Origin: DAORIO01 sp964384645
GTDB taxonomy: Bacteria > Patescibacteriota > Minisyncoccia > Phycocordibacterales > UBA9973
DNA length: 50,943 nucleotides
NCBI GenBank assembly: GCA_964384645.1
Contig: CAYLKL010000005.1
Coordinates: forward strand, 1 to 50,943
Direction of reading: 5' to 3'
Numbering within the stretch: position 1 is the stretch's first letter; every line of letters starts with the position of its first letter. The notes under the pieces are model-generated. The model saw only the letters and a program-made list of their open reading frames with translations, was not told the origin of the DNA and did no database searches. Positions 42,798 through 50,337 of this stretch are shown piece by piece. The position numbers and the translations under genes are program-made.

Positions 42798-43119
42798 TCC
42801 ATACTAAACGTATTCCATCCTTTCCATTAATATCCACGATTCTTCCCATATCTACCATCAAGTTTAATACAGGGACAAAAAAACTTTTAGTTGCAAATTT
42901 TCTATTTTCTTCATTTACAAGTATTCCAATGTGGCCATAGTGAAACCCAGGATCATTCCAATTATCTGGATCAATCTCCGTATGTCTCAATAGATTCTTT
43001 TTCATTAGATCAAAAATTGGTTTCTCTTCGTCAATAGATTTTTGTTCTAGTAAGTTTTTAAGATCTGGGTTTTTACATATTTCGACCCATGCATTTAAGA
43101 AGAAGGTATCTATGTTCAT
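42781..43119 (-). CDS. Orphan soluble protein, unknown
   Basis: Acidic protein of 112 residues, one cysteine, no membrane segment, not recognised. Helical first half (TFFLNAWVEICKNPDLKNLLEQ) and probable strands at the end (GRIVDINGKDGIRLVW). It has the TTGACT-N16-TAGATT promoter. It could be a partner of the next orphan gene, but nothing shows this directly. Confidence 0.65.
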   Translation of the reverse strand: MNIDTFFLNAWVEICKNPDLKNLLEQKSIDEEKPIFDLMKKNLLRHTEIDPDNWNDPGFHYGHIGILVNEENRKFATKSFFVPVLNLMVDMGRIVDINGKDGIRLVWKKHDL

Positions 43120-43135
43120 GTTTAAATTTTTTATA

Positions 43136-43163
43136 AATCTACTCCTTCTTTATAAATAGTCAA
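43136..43163 (-). promoter_or_regulatory. Promoter TTGACT-N16-TAGATT
   Basis: Minus strand, -35 43163-43158 and -10 43141-43136. AAGGAG occurs about 20 bases before the start codon, too far to be a ribosome-binding site. Confidence 0.5.
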
Positions 43164-43164
43164 A

Positions 43165-43200
43165 TAAAAAATCCCTCGTGGGAAACGAGAGATTTTTTAT
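43165..43200. terminator. Hairpin terminator
   Basis: AAAATC-CCTCGT pairs with ACGAG-AGATTTT around GGGAA. It ends the DUF378 gene on the minus strand. Confidence 0.8.
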
Positions 43201-43214
43201 TTCTAACTATTTAA

Positions 43215-43445
43215 TTACATTTGTTGTCCTGACATTTTGTTGTCTCCGCAATCTCGACACATTTTTTTATGTGACAGGACTTCGTAAACCGCTGAAAGAC
43301 CAACTAGGATGTAAATGATTCTTGAAATCATTCCGTCCATTCCACCGAAAATTTTTCCAACTATATCCCAACCTGCGATTCCAAAAACTAACCAGTTTAT
43401 ACCTCCGATAATAACTAAAATATACGTAATTTTGTGAAGCTTCAT
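43215..43445 (-). CDS. DUF378 small membrane protein
   Basis: Protein of 76 residues from ATG 43445 (MKLHKIT). An earlier in-frame ATG would add a 27-residue basic tail that does not fit the family. The DUF378 pattern is clear: ILVIIGGINWLVFGIAGWDIVGKIFGG, then ISRIIYILVGLSAVYEV, two membrane helices. The end is Cys-rich (CRDCGDNKM). Function unknown. TATAAT lies only three bases before the ATG. Confidence 0.85.
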   Translation of the reverse strand: MKLHKITYILVIIGGINWLVFGIAGWDIVGKIFGGMDGMISRIIYILVGLSAVYEVLSHKKMCRDCGDNKMSGQQM

Positions 43446-43564
43446 AGAATTATAAATTAATCTAATAAAACGACCCACCCTCGTATTTAGCATTATTGTA
43501 GCACTATTTGTTTTTGAGCAATGCACTTTTTGTCTTAGACTTAATTTTATGATAATCTTTGCCT

Positions 43565-44704
43565 ATGGAAATCAAGATAAATACTAATGAAGAGGAGGGT
43601 CTTTTGCGAAATTTAGAAAATAGAAATGATCCAGAATCTGCTCGTATAAAGCGCTATTTAGCTATGCCTGACCTTTCTCGCACTGAGGGTAGTCCAATCA
43701 AAGAATTAGTTCAAAAAATAACAGAAAGTCCAGATTTTAAAAGTTTCGACACAATAGAAGTTCCAGAAATTGTTTCAACTGATGTAGCTTTTGATCTTTT
43801 TGATTTTCCATCAACGCATCCCGCTCGTTCTAAATCAGATACATATTACACAGACGACGAGCATATACTTCGAACTCACACTACTGTGATGTGGTATTAC
43901 TATTTGCACAATGAGGAAATAAAAAAGAAAATTGAAAATGGAGAGGATGTTGGATGTTTGTCTTATGGAAAAGTTTATCGAAAAGATGAAATCGATCGTC
44001 GGCATATGAATGTCTTTCATCAAATCGATGGATGGTATCTTACTCCACGAACTAAAAAAGAAATAACACTCGACGATCTAAAAGATGTTTTGGTGAAAAT
44101 TGTTCAAGCTCTTTTTGGGAGTGAGGTTAAATATAAATTTATGGAAGAAACATTTCCATTTACCCATCCTTCAATTGAAATAGAAGTTGAAATAAATGGA
44201 AAGTGGGTAGAGGTTGTGGGCTCTGGAGTTGTAAAAGGAAAAGTATTGGAGAATCTCGGAGTTGATCCACAAAAGTATAACGGTTGGGCTTTTGGGTTTG
44301 GTCTTGAAAGACTTGCGATTATTGGAATGGAACTTCCAGATATCAGGCTTCTTTGGTCAGACGACGAGCGTGTAAAGAAGCAATTGAAACTCGGAACTAT
44401 TTTTAAAGAAGTGAGTAAGTATCCAAGTATTGTAAGAGATATTTCTTTTATTGTAGAAAAGGCGAATTATTCACCAAATGATTATTTTGATCTTGTGCGA
44501 GATGTTGTCGGAGATATGGCAGAAGAAATGGCACTAGTGGATGAATACGAAAACGAAGCAAAATTCGGAGCAGGGAAGAAGAGTTACGCATATAGAATAA
44601 CTTACCGAGCGCTAGACAGAACTTTGACTGACGCCGAGGTAAATGAAATTCATAAAAAACTGGAAGAAGAAACTGTAAAAGTTTTTGGTGCGACGGTGAG
44701 ATAA
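43565..44704 (+). CDS. pheS: Single-chain phenylalanyl-tRNA synthetase (PheS core + FDX-ACB), mitochondrial-like layout
   Basis: Protein of 379 residues from ATG 43565 (an in-frame TTG lies six bases upstream). Class II core: motif 2 in GKVYRKDEIDRRH..VFHQIDG (~134-155), EIEVEINGKWVEVVGSG, and motif 3 GWAFGFGLERLAIIG followed by DIRLLWSDDERV. From about residue 280 a ferredoxin-fold anticodon-binding domain follows (KYPSIVRDISFIVE ... KKSYAYRITYRALDRTLTDAEVN), normally the C-terminus of the beta subunit PheT. PheS-core plus FDX-ACB in one chain is the layout of monomeric mitochondrial PheRS. The usual N-terminal coiled coil of PheS is absent. It charges tRNA-Phe (one at 1342). Confidence 0.9.
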   Translation: MEIKINTNEEEGLLRNLENRNDPESARIKRYLAMPDLSRTEGSPIKELVQKITESPDFKSFDTIEVPEIVSTDVAFDLFDFPSTHPARSKSDTYYTDDEHILRTHTTVMWYYYLHNEEIKKKIENGEDVGCLSYGKVYRKDEIDRRHMNVFHQIDGWYLTPRTKKEITLDDLKDVLVKIVQALFGSEVKYKFMEETFPFTHPSIEIEVEINGKWVEVVGSGVVKGKVLENLGVDPQKYNGWAFGFGLERLAIIGMELPDIRLLWSDDERVKKQLKLGTIFKEVSKYPSIVRDISFIVEKANYSPNDYFDLVRDVVGDMAEEMALVDEYENEAKFGAGKKSYAYRITYRALDRTLTDAEVNEIHKKLEEETVKVFGATVR

Positions 44705-44709
44705 AATAA

Positions 44710-44737
44710 AAAAGGATCATCGTAAGATGATCCTTTT
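44710..44737. terminator. Bidirectional terminator
   Basis: AAAAGGATCATC pairs with GATGATCCTTTT, loop GTAA, between the convergent PheRS and orphan genes. Confidence 0.9.
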
Positions 44738-44743
44738 AATTTT

Positions 44744-45091
44744 TTAAGAGGTTTTTGCCTCAAAAGTAAATCCATTCCAAAGATGGCCTCGGCGGTATTT
44801 ATGGCTTTTTTTTAATGACCAACCCTTTTTTGCTATGTGCTCAATGGCAAGTTTTCTGGCATGGGCACACATTTTAGTAATCATATTTTTAGGAAGCTCT
44901 ATCGTTTGGGTTTCCACAAAAGTATAGAAGATGGTTTCTTTAATTTTATTTGCAACAATAATGTGGCAATCTACATAAATTAAATTTCCTGGGTATTTCA
45001 TACGTCTGATTCTAGGTTTTCCAAATAAAGCTAATGTATGGCCACCATTTTTTTCGTGGGGAGAGTTTGTTGTAATCTTCATTTTTTTCAA
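44744..45091 (-). CDS. Orphan basic protein, unknown
   Basis: Basic protein of 115 residues (many K/R/H), not recognised. Central strands (NLIYVDCHIIVANKI, TIFYTFVETQTIELP) and a helix with cysteine and histidine (MCAHARKLAIEHIAKKG) before a basic end. It could bind nucleic acid. Promoter TTGACA-N17-TAATTT, the best example of the orphan type. A second ATG is three codons in. Confidence 0.65.
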   Translation of the reverse strand: MKKMKITTNSPHEKNGGHTLALFGKPRIRRMKYPGNLIYVDCHIIVANKIKETIFYTFVETQTIELPKNMITKMCAHARKLAIEHIAKKGWSLKKSHKYRRGHLWNGFTFEAKTS

Positions 45092-45105
45092 ATTTAGTTT
45101 AATTT

Positions 45106-45134
45106 AAATTACCATTTAAATTTGATTATGTCAA
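45106..45134 (-). promoter_or_regulatory. Promoter TTGACA-N17-TAATTT
   Basis: Minus strand, -35 45134-45129 and -10 45111-45106. The leader is about 15 bases and contains TTAAACTAAATTTG. Confidence 0.65.
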
Positions 45135-45143
45135 TCTAAAAAT

Positions 45144-45167
45144 AGCCTTAAAAATAAGGCTTTTTTC
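45144..45167 (+). terminator. Terminator without an evident upstream gene
   Basis: AGCCTTA pairs with TAAGGCT around AAAA, followed by TTTTTT. No plus-strand gene lies between the PheRS terminator and this hairpin, so it may end a short transcript or insulate gyrB. Confidence 0.75.
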
Positions 45168-45210
45168 TGTGGAAAAAGTGTAAAAAAAGCTTTTAATATA
45201 AGTGCATTTT

Positions 45211-45272
45211 TGCTATAATAAAAGTATAAATATAGGTAATTTATTACCTCTTTTATTTTTAAATAAAACCGA
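45211..45272 (+). promoter_or_regulatory. gyrB promoter and hairpin leader
   Basis: TGC-TATAAT (45211-45219), predicted start near 45226. The 47-base leader holds a perfect hairpin AGGTAAT-TT-ATTACCT (45234-45249) followed by a T-rich stretch (CTTTTATTTTT), which looks like a weak attenuator. Most conserved genes here have no leader at all, so this one may be regulated. Confidence 0.6.
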
Positions 45273-47330
45273 ATGGCAGACGATAAAAAAAGAAAATATG
45301 GCGCAGATGAGATCTCAGTTCTTGAAGGACTAGAGCCTGTACGACGTAGACCGGGAATGTACATCGGTACAACTGGACCTGACGGACTTCATCATTTGAT
45401 TTGGGAAATTTTTGATAACTCACGTGACGAAGCGATGGGTGGTTTTGCTGATGAAATTGAAGTTGCGCTTTTGCCGAACAATAGAATTCGTGTGGCCGAC
45501 AACGGACGAGGTATTCCAGTCGACATACACTCAAAGACAAAAGTTTCAGCTCTTGAAACTGTAATGACAACACTTCACGCTGGAGGAAAATTTGGTGGCG
45601 AAGGTTATAAAGTCTCTGGGGGTCTTCACGGTGTGGGTGCTTCTGTTGTAAACGCTCTTTCAATCTTCTGTAAAGCTGTGGTATTTAGAGATGGTGGAGT
45701 GCATATGCAAGAATATTCGCAAGGAAAGAAAAAAGCGAATGTTAAAAAAATAGGTGCATCAAAGGCAAATGGTACTGTTGTTACATTTGAACCAGATATT
45801 GAAATTTTCAAAGATATAAAATTCAATCTAGATACTGTTGTGAACCATCTCAGACAACAAGCTTATTTGGTTAAAGGTCTTCGAATCAGAATTATTGACG
45901 CTCGAGAATACGAGGGAAAAATAAAAGAAGATGACACAATGCACTACCTAAAAGATTTGGAGCTTGAAGTTCCAAGTTACAGTTTCTATTTTGAAGGAGG
46001 GCTTGTTTCTCTTATTAAACACAACACTCTTCATCAAAAAAGAGTTCAAGAAAATATTTTTTATGTTGAAAAAGAAATCGATGGTGTTGGTGTTGAAGTG
46101 GCACTTACTTATGTAGATGATGTTATCGACAAGATTACTCCTTTTGCAAACAATATCTATAACCCAGAAGGTGGAACACATGTTACTGGTTTCAAGATGG
46201 CGCTTACTCGACTATTAAATAGTTATTCAAAGAAAAATAATATTCTAAAAGAAGCCGACGGCGCCTTTACTGGAGAAGATGTATTGGAAGGTCTTGTTGC
46301 TGTTATTTCTGTAAAACTTCGAGAAATTCAATTTGAAGGACAGACAAAAGCAAAGCTTGGTTCAACTGAAGCACAAGGAGCTGTGGCTACTGTTTTCGGA
46401 GAAGCGTTTGAAGCCTTTCTTGAAGAGCATCCAGAAGATGCCAAAGCTGTTATTACAAAATCTATTTTAGCTCTTCGGGCTAGAAAAGCGGCTAAAGCTG
46501 CTAAAGATTCAATACTTAGAAAGGTAGCACTTGAAGTATTTGCTCTTCCTGGAAAATTGGCTGCCTTTATGACAAAAGACGCCACTGAATCAGAACTGTT
46601 TATTGTGGAGGGAGATTCAGCGGGTGGATCTGCAAAGCAAGGAAGAGACCGAAGAACTCAAGCAATCCTTCCTTTGAAAGGTAAAATTCTAAACGTCGAA
46701 CGTGCTCGACTCGACAAAATGCTTGCTTCAAAAGAAGTTAAGTCTTTAGTGATCGCTCTTGGAACTTCTATTGGAGATACTTTTGATATAACAAAGATTC
46801 GTTATGGAAAAATCATTATTGCAACAGATGCGGACGTCGACGGTGCGCACATCACGACTTTGCTTTTGACTCTATTTTATAGATATTTTAGAAACATAAT
46901 CGAAGCAGGGCATTTGTTTATTGCAAAGCCACCACTTTATAAAATAAAAAAAGGGAAAGTAGTTGAGTATGCTTATTCTGACGATGAAAAAGCAAAACTT
47001 GTAGGATCTGACGCTGATCAGGTTATTGAACTAGAAGAAGAGCTTGCGGCTGAAGAAGCCATGAACGAAGAGGGTGCTGAAGAAACAGAAGAAGTGGCAA
47101 AAAAGAAAGCTTCAAAAATTTCAATTCAACGATATAAAGGTTTGGGAGAAATGAATCCAGACGAGCTTTGGGAAACAACAATGAACCCAGATAACAGAAC
47201 ACTAAAACAAGTAAATGTTCACGATGCACAAGAAGCAGACAAAGTTTTTGATACTTTGATGGGTACAGACGTTTTGCCTCGAAAGAGCTTTATCCAAAGT
47301 TATGCAAAAACTGCTGACCTTGATATTTAA
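45273..47330 (+). CDS. gyrB: DNA gyrase subunit B
   Basis: Protein of 685 residues. GHKL ATPase: EGLEPVRRRPGMYIG, then IFDNSRDEAMGG (catalytic Glu region), NGRGIPV and GGLHGVG. Transducer domain follows, then TOPRIM with E446-G-D-S-A-G-G and D519-A-D521-V-D523 for Mg2+. The QRYKGLGEMNPDELWETTM signature stands near the C-terminus. With GyrA it introduces negative supercoils. An acidic insertion (ELEEELAAEEAMNEEGAEETEE, about 587-610) in the TOPRIM region is longer than in most gyrases. ParE cannot be wholly excluded, but the sequence favours GyrB. Confidence 0.95.
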   Translation: MADDKKRKYGADEISVLEGLEPVRRRPGMYIGTTGPDGLHHLIWEIFDNSRDEAMGGFADEIEVALLPNNRIRVADNGRGIPVDIHSKTKVSALETVMTTLHAGGKFGGEGYKVSGGLHGVGASVVNALSIFCKAVVFRDGGVHMQEYSQGKKKANVKKIGASKANGTVVTFEPDIEIFKDIKFNLDTVVNHLRQQAYLVKGLRIRIIDAREYEGKIKEDDTMHYLKDLELEVPSYSFYFEGGLVSLIKHNTLHQKRVQENIFYVEKEIDGVGVEVALTYVDDVIDKITPFANNIYNPEGGTHVTGFKMALTRLLNSYSKKNNILKEADGAFTGEDVLEGLVAVISVKLREIQFEGQTKAKLGSTEAQGAVATVFGEAFEAFLEEHPEDAKAVITKSILALRARKAAKAAKDSILRKVALEVFALPGKLAAFMTKDATESELFIVEGDSAGGSAKQGRDRRTQAILPLKGKILNVERARLDKMLASKEVKSLVIALGTSIGDTFDITKIRYGKIIIATDADVDGAHITTLLLTLFYRYFRNIIEAGHLFIAKPPLYKIKKGKVVEYAYSDDEKAKLVGSDADQVIELEEELAAEEAMNEEGAEETEEVAKKKASKISIQRYKGLGEMNPDELWETTMNPDNRTLKQVNVHDAQEADKVFDTLMGTDVLPRKSFIQSYAKTADLDI

Positions 47331-47365
47331 CTTTTGTTTTTGTAAAATTTATAAAACGAAAAATC

Positions 47366-47494
47366 ATGGCAGACTTAGAAAGTGATTTCCTTAAAAAAAT
47401 CCGTGAGTGGCCTGAAAATCACCCAGCGGTTAGGTTAGATAGTGTTCTTTTATTGGTGTTACTTTTCGAGGTATTGATGAGTAAGTTTTTATAA
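47366..47494 (+). CDS. Small membrane protein of 42 residues
   Basis: ORF of 42 codons plus stop: MADLESDFLKKIREWPENHP then a hydrophobic helix (about 26-42, SVLLLVLLFEVLMSKFL). A short amphipathic N-terminus plus one membrane helix makes a plausible small membrane protein. It lies 35 bases after gyrB and directly before a terminator, so it is probably transcribed with gyrB. Confidence 0.6.
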   Translation: MADLESDFLKKIREWPENHPAVRLDSVLLLVLLFEVLMSKFL

Positions 47495-47523
47495 AAAAAG
47501 CCCTTTATTGAGAAGGGCTTTTT
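47495..47523. terminator. Bidirectional terminator
   Basis: AAAAAGCCCTT pairs with AAGGGCTTTTT. It closes the gyrB transcript and the convergent small gene. Confidence 0.9.
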
Positions 47524-47524
47524 C

Positions 47525-47713
47525 TTATATTTCTTTTTTTATTAGAGATCTTATTTCGGTAAGATTTTCTGTTTTGTCTTTTATTAATTTGTCCCACAAT
47601 TCTTTTGATTCAGGTGAGCTGTCGGCATCTTTCATGTAGTCATCTTTTATTCTCCAAAGTGATCTCGCTTCGACAGTGTATTGAAGCATAAGATTGTATA
47701 GATTGTTTTCCAT
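47525..47713 (-). CDS. Small helical protein, unknown
   Basis: Protein of 62 residues, charged and helical (LMLQYTVEARSLWRIKDDY...KELWDKLIKDKTENLTEIRSLIKKEI), no family recognised. TATAAT (47725-47720) ends six bases before ATG 47713, the conserved-gene promoter type, which argues that this small gene is real. Confidence 0.65.
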   Translation of the reverse strand: MENNLYNLMLQYTVEARSLWRIKDDYMKDADSSPESKELWDKLIKDKTENLTEIRSLIKKEI

Positions 47714-47732
47714 AAATTTATTATATTAACTT

Positions 47733-48056
47733 TTAATTTTCTTGGTCTCTTCTTTTTGTTGTTGCGTCTAAAAATTTTTCATTTAATTTCTTAAAATCAT
47801 CGTCTAACTTTTCAAAAAGAGCTAACATTTTTTTAGATTCGTCTATTATATTATTCAGTTGCCCTTTAAGTTTTAAGTTATTTTCTAGTTCCGTTGTGTC
47901 GTCAGGAGAGATTGTTTTTATTTCAAGAATAATTTCTTCAAGCTCAGCAAGGTCTTTTTCAGTTTCTTGAATAACCCCTTCTACTAAAGCTTTTGCTTCA
48001 GAAATCCTGGATGTTTCTTTCTTTGTTTTCTCGCTAAAAGATTCAATATTTTCCAT
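47733..48056 (-). CDS. Coiled-coil protein, unknown
   Basis: Protein of 107 residues, almost wholly a charged coiled coil (EKDLAELEEIILEIKTISPDD, LNNIIDESKKMLALFEKLDDDFKKLNEKF), no membrane segment and no cysteine. It lies 19 bases upstream of the 62-residue gene on the same strand and downstream of thrS, separated from thrS by a perfect palindrome. Confidence 0.68.
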   Translation of the reverse strand: MENIESFSEKTKKETSRISEAKALVEGVIQETEKDLAELEEIILEIKTISPDDTTELENNLKLKGQLNNIIDESKKMLALFEKLDDDFKKLNEKFLDATTKRRDQEN

Positions 48057-48066
48057 ATATTATTAC

Positions 48067-48106
48067 AATTCTATTCTACTATTCTATAGAATAGTAGAAT
48101 AGAATT
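48067..48106. repeat. Perfect 40-base palindrome
   Basis: Exact inverted repeat without loop, centred at 48086/48087. The half-site is built from repeats of ATTCTA (TTCTATTCTACTATTCTA). It has no GC core and no T-tract, unlike the terminators here. It sits four bases after the end of thrS on the minus strand. Confidence 0.9.
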
Positions 48107-48109
48107 TGG

Positions 48110-49843
48110 TTATTTACGATTACTTATTTCGTGAGTAATGTTATTAATAAATTCTTCAACGGTAATTTTTATTTTTTCACCATCTCGTTTTTCGATACTG
48201 AGAACCCCTTCGTCTTTTTCTTTGTCACCGAGAACTATTATATATGGAGCGTTCATCTTTTTACCTTCGTGAATTCGAGTTCCTAGATTTTCTTTTGAAA
48301 ATATTGTTTTTGTACGGATTGATGTGGATCTTAATTTATCTTCAATTTCTTTTGCCAATTCACTGTGCACATCTTTTACTGGGATAATTACAACTTGAAC
48401 AGGCGAGAGCCATGTAGGAAATATTCCAGCAAAGTGTTCAATCATAACTCCCATAAATCTTTCAAGCGACCCTGAGATTGCTCGGTGAATAACTACGGGT
48501 CTTTCTTTTTCTCCTTTTTCGTTTATGAAAGATAGATTGAATCTTTCGGGCAAATTGAAGTCACACTGAATAGTCGCCAATTGCCATTCACGCCCGATTG
48601 CGTCTTTGAACATAAAGTCGAGTTTTGGTCCGTAAAAAGCTGCTTCGTCTTTTGCTGGCTTGTAGGGAAGATTCTCCTCTATACAAACATCAGTTAAAGC
48701 TTTTTCAGCTATTTCCCATACTTCGTCAGTGCCTAGGTATTTACTCTTGTCGTCACCTCGAAGAGAAAGTCTGACCCAATAGCCATCTATCATTCCCATT
48801 GTTGTATAGAAATCTTTTATGATCGAAACTATAGTTTTTATCTCTTGTCCGATTTGGATAGATCGGCAAAATAAATGTCCATCGTCTTGTGTAATTGCCC
48901 GAACACGAGTAAGACCACCAAGTTGACCTGTTTTTTCATCTCGGTAAACTGTTGCTGGTTCAAAATATCGAACGGGCATATCTCGATAGCTCCAATGATT
49001 GTCAGAGAAAATTTGCATATGGTGAGGGCAGTTCATCGGCTTCATTATGAAAGATTCTTCTTTACCTTGAACTCTAAAAAGTTCATCTCCAAATTTTTCA
49101 GCGTGGCCTGAAGTTTCATAAAGCGCGATTTTTGCTATGTGTGGAGTCCAGACGCGGTCGTAACCTTTGTCTTTATGAAGAGACCAAAGATAATCTTCAA
49201 TTTCCTTTCTAATTATCATCCCATTTGGTTGAAGAAGTGGTAAACCTGAACCAACCAAAGGTGAGACTGTAAAAATTTTTAATTGAGCTCCAATTTTTCT
49301 GTGGTCTCTTTTTTCGGCTTCCTCAACATTTTTTATATAAATATCAAGATCTTCTTTTGTTTCGAATGCTAGTCCGTAAATACGAGTAAGCATTTTATTT
49401 TTCTCATCTCCTCTCCAATAAGCTCCTGCGACTCGATCTAGTTTCCAAGATCCTTCTTTTATTTCTGCGCTTGGATTTTCAATGTGGCCTCCGCGGCAAA
49501 GATCAGAAAAATTTCCAGAAGAATAAATACTAAGACCTTTGTCTTTGTGTTCTTCAATTAGTTCGAGTTTGTATGGATTATCTTTGTACAATTCTTTTGC
49601 CTCCTCGTAAGATATTTCTTTTCCTGTGAAATTTTGCCATCCAGAAAGAAGTTCTTTCATTTTTGACTCTATTTTAGGAAGGTCCTCCTCGGTTATTTTT
49701 CCTGCAACATCGATATCGTAATAAAAGCCGTCATCTATTGCCGGCCCTAATGTTAGGTTAGATTTTGGGTATAGTTCTAGTACGGCAGCCCCTAAAAGGT
49801 GAGCCAGAGAATGTCGTTTTTGTGATAAATTTTCTTGTTCCAT
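48110..49843 (-). CDS. thrS: Threonyl-tRNA synthetase lacking the N-terminal TGS domain
   Basis: Protein of 577 residues; E. coli ThrRS has 642. It begins straight in the editing domain: HSLAHLL (H11, H15) and DLCRGGH (C116, H120), the zinc-like editing residues. The class II core (MNCPHHM, RYFEPATVYRDEKTGQLGGLTRVR, GSLERFMGV) and the anticodon-binding domain (VVIIPVKD...NAPYIIVLGDKE) follow. Only the TGS domain of about 62 residues is missing. Serine editing should be retained. ATG 49843 is eight bases after TGC-TAGTAT. Confidence 0.95.
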   Translation of the reverse strand: MEQENLSQKRHSLAHLLGAAVLELYPKSNLTLGPAIDDGFYYDIDVAGKITEEDLPKIESKMKELLSGWQNFTGKEISYEEAKELYKDNPYKLELIEEHKDKGLSIYSSGNFSDLCRGGHIENPSAEIKEGSWKLDRVAGAYWRGDEKNKMLTRIYGLAFETKEDLDIYIKNVEEAEKRDHRKIGAQLKIFTVSPLVGSGLPLLQPNGMIIRKEIEDYLWSLHKDKGYDRVWTPHIAKIALYETSGHAEKFGDELFRVQGKEESFIMKPMNCPHHMQIFSDNHWSYRDMPVRYFEPATVYRDEKTGQLGGLTRVRAITQDDGHLFCRSIQIGQEIKTIVSIIKDFYTTMGMIDGYWVRLSLRGDDKSKYLGTDEVWEIAEKALTDVCIEENLPYKPAKDEAAFYGPKLDFMFKDAIGREWQLATIQCDFNLPERFNLSFINEKGEKERPVVIHRAISGSLERFMGVMIEHFAGIFPTWLSPVQVVIIPVKDVHSELAKEIEDKLRSTSIRTKTIFSKENLGTRIHEGKKMNAPYIIVLGDKEKDEGVLSIEKRDGEKIKITVEEFINNITHEISNRK

Positions 49844-49851
49844 AATGACTT

Positions 49852-49860
49852 ATACTAGCA
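49852..49860 (-). promoter_or_regulatory. Extended -10 (TGC-TAGTAT) for thrS
   Basis: Ends eight bases before ATG 49843 and shows that the short protein, without TGS, is what is expressed: no upstream extension could be transcribed from here. Confidence 0.6.
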
Positions 49861-49944
49861 CAGCTTAATTTTTTCAAAAAGTAATAAAAATTGAAAAAAC
49901 CATTAAATATGGTATGGTTTTGTAGAACCTTATAAAAATTCAAT

Positions 49945-50286
49945 ATGTTTAAAATGAAAGTGATTAAAGCCGCATTTATCGAACTATTTCCTTTGGCGAG
50001 AGGAAAAAAAATACGTATTAGTTATTTAGCTTACCAAATAAAAAATTGTACTTCGTCTGATTTACAAAAAAAATTATGCGAACAACTAGAAGGGGAGGAT
50101 GTGAGATTTGCACCGTTGGATGTTAAGTTTTTAAAGTATCAGACTTTAATTATGGAATCCAAAAATAATGCTGCTTGGGTGTATCAGTATTGGAAAACTA
50201 AAGAGTTACAGGATTCAGTAATAGAATTTTATGAAAGTTTTGATAAAAAATTTACTGTACATGTGAAAATAGAGCCGCATATTTAG
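49945..50286 (+). CDS. Orphan protein, unknown
   Basis: Basic protein of 113 residues, not recognised. A mixed fold with two cysteines (NCTSSDLQKKLCEQL) and aromatic C-terminal part (AAWVYQYWKTKELQDSVIEFYESF). The upstream region has TTGAAA and TATGGT, 16 bases apart, followed by TTTG, similar to the promoter of the T9SS-tailed gene, and the leader is about 25 bases. An in-frame ATG lies three codons in. A terminator overlaps its stop. Confidence 0.65.
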   Translation: MFKMKVIKAAFIELFPLARGKKIRISYLAYQIKNCTSSDLQKKLCEQLEGEDVRFAPLDVKFLKYQTLIMESKNNAAWVYQYWKTKELQDSVIEFYESFDKKFTVHVKIEPHI

Positions 50287-50298
50287 CGGTTCTTTTTT
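50272..50298 (+). terminator. Terminator overlapping the stop codon
   Basis: GAGCCGC pairs with GCGGTTC, followed by TTTTTT. The stop of the orphan gene lies in the loop. Confidence 0.85.
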
Positions 50299-50337
50299 AT
50301 TGCAACTTGAGGCTTTTGTGTTAGAATGGTTTTCTAT

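Noticed and set aside
39604..43526. Integron-like cassette array
   Set aside because: The hairpins are simple GC terminators with T-runs. They lack the paired core sites of attC, and no integrase gene is present.
45160..45200. DnaA box/oriC next to gyrB (CTGTGGAAAAAG)
   Set aside because: A single poor match to the 9-mer, no cluster of boxes and no dnaA or dnaN nearby.
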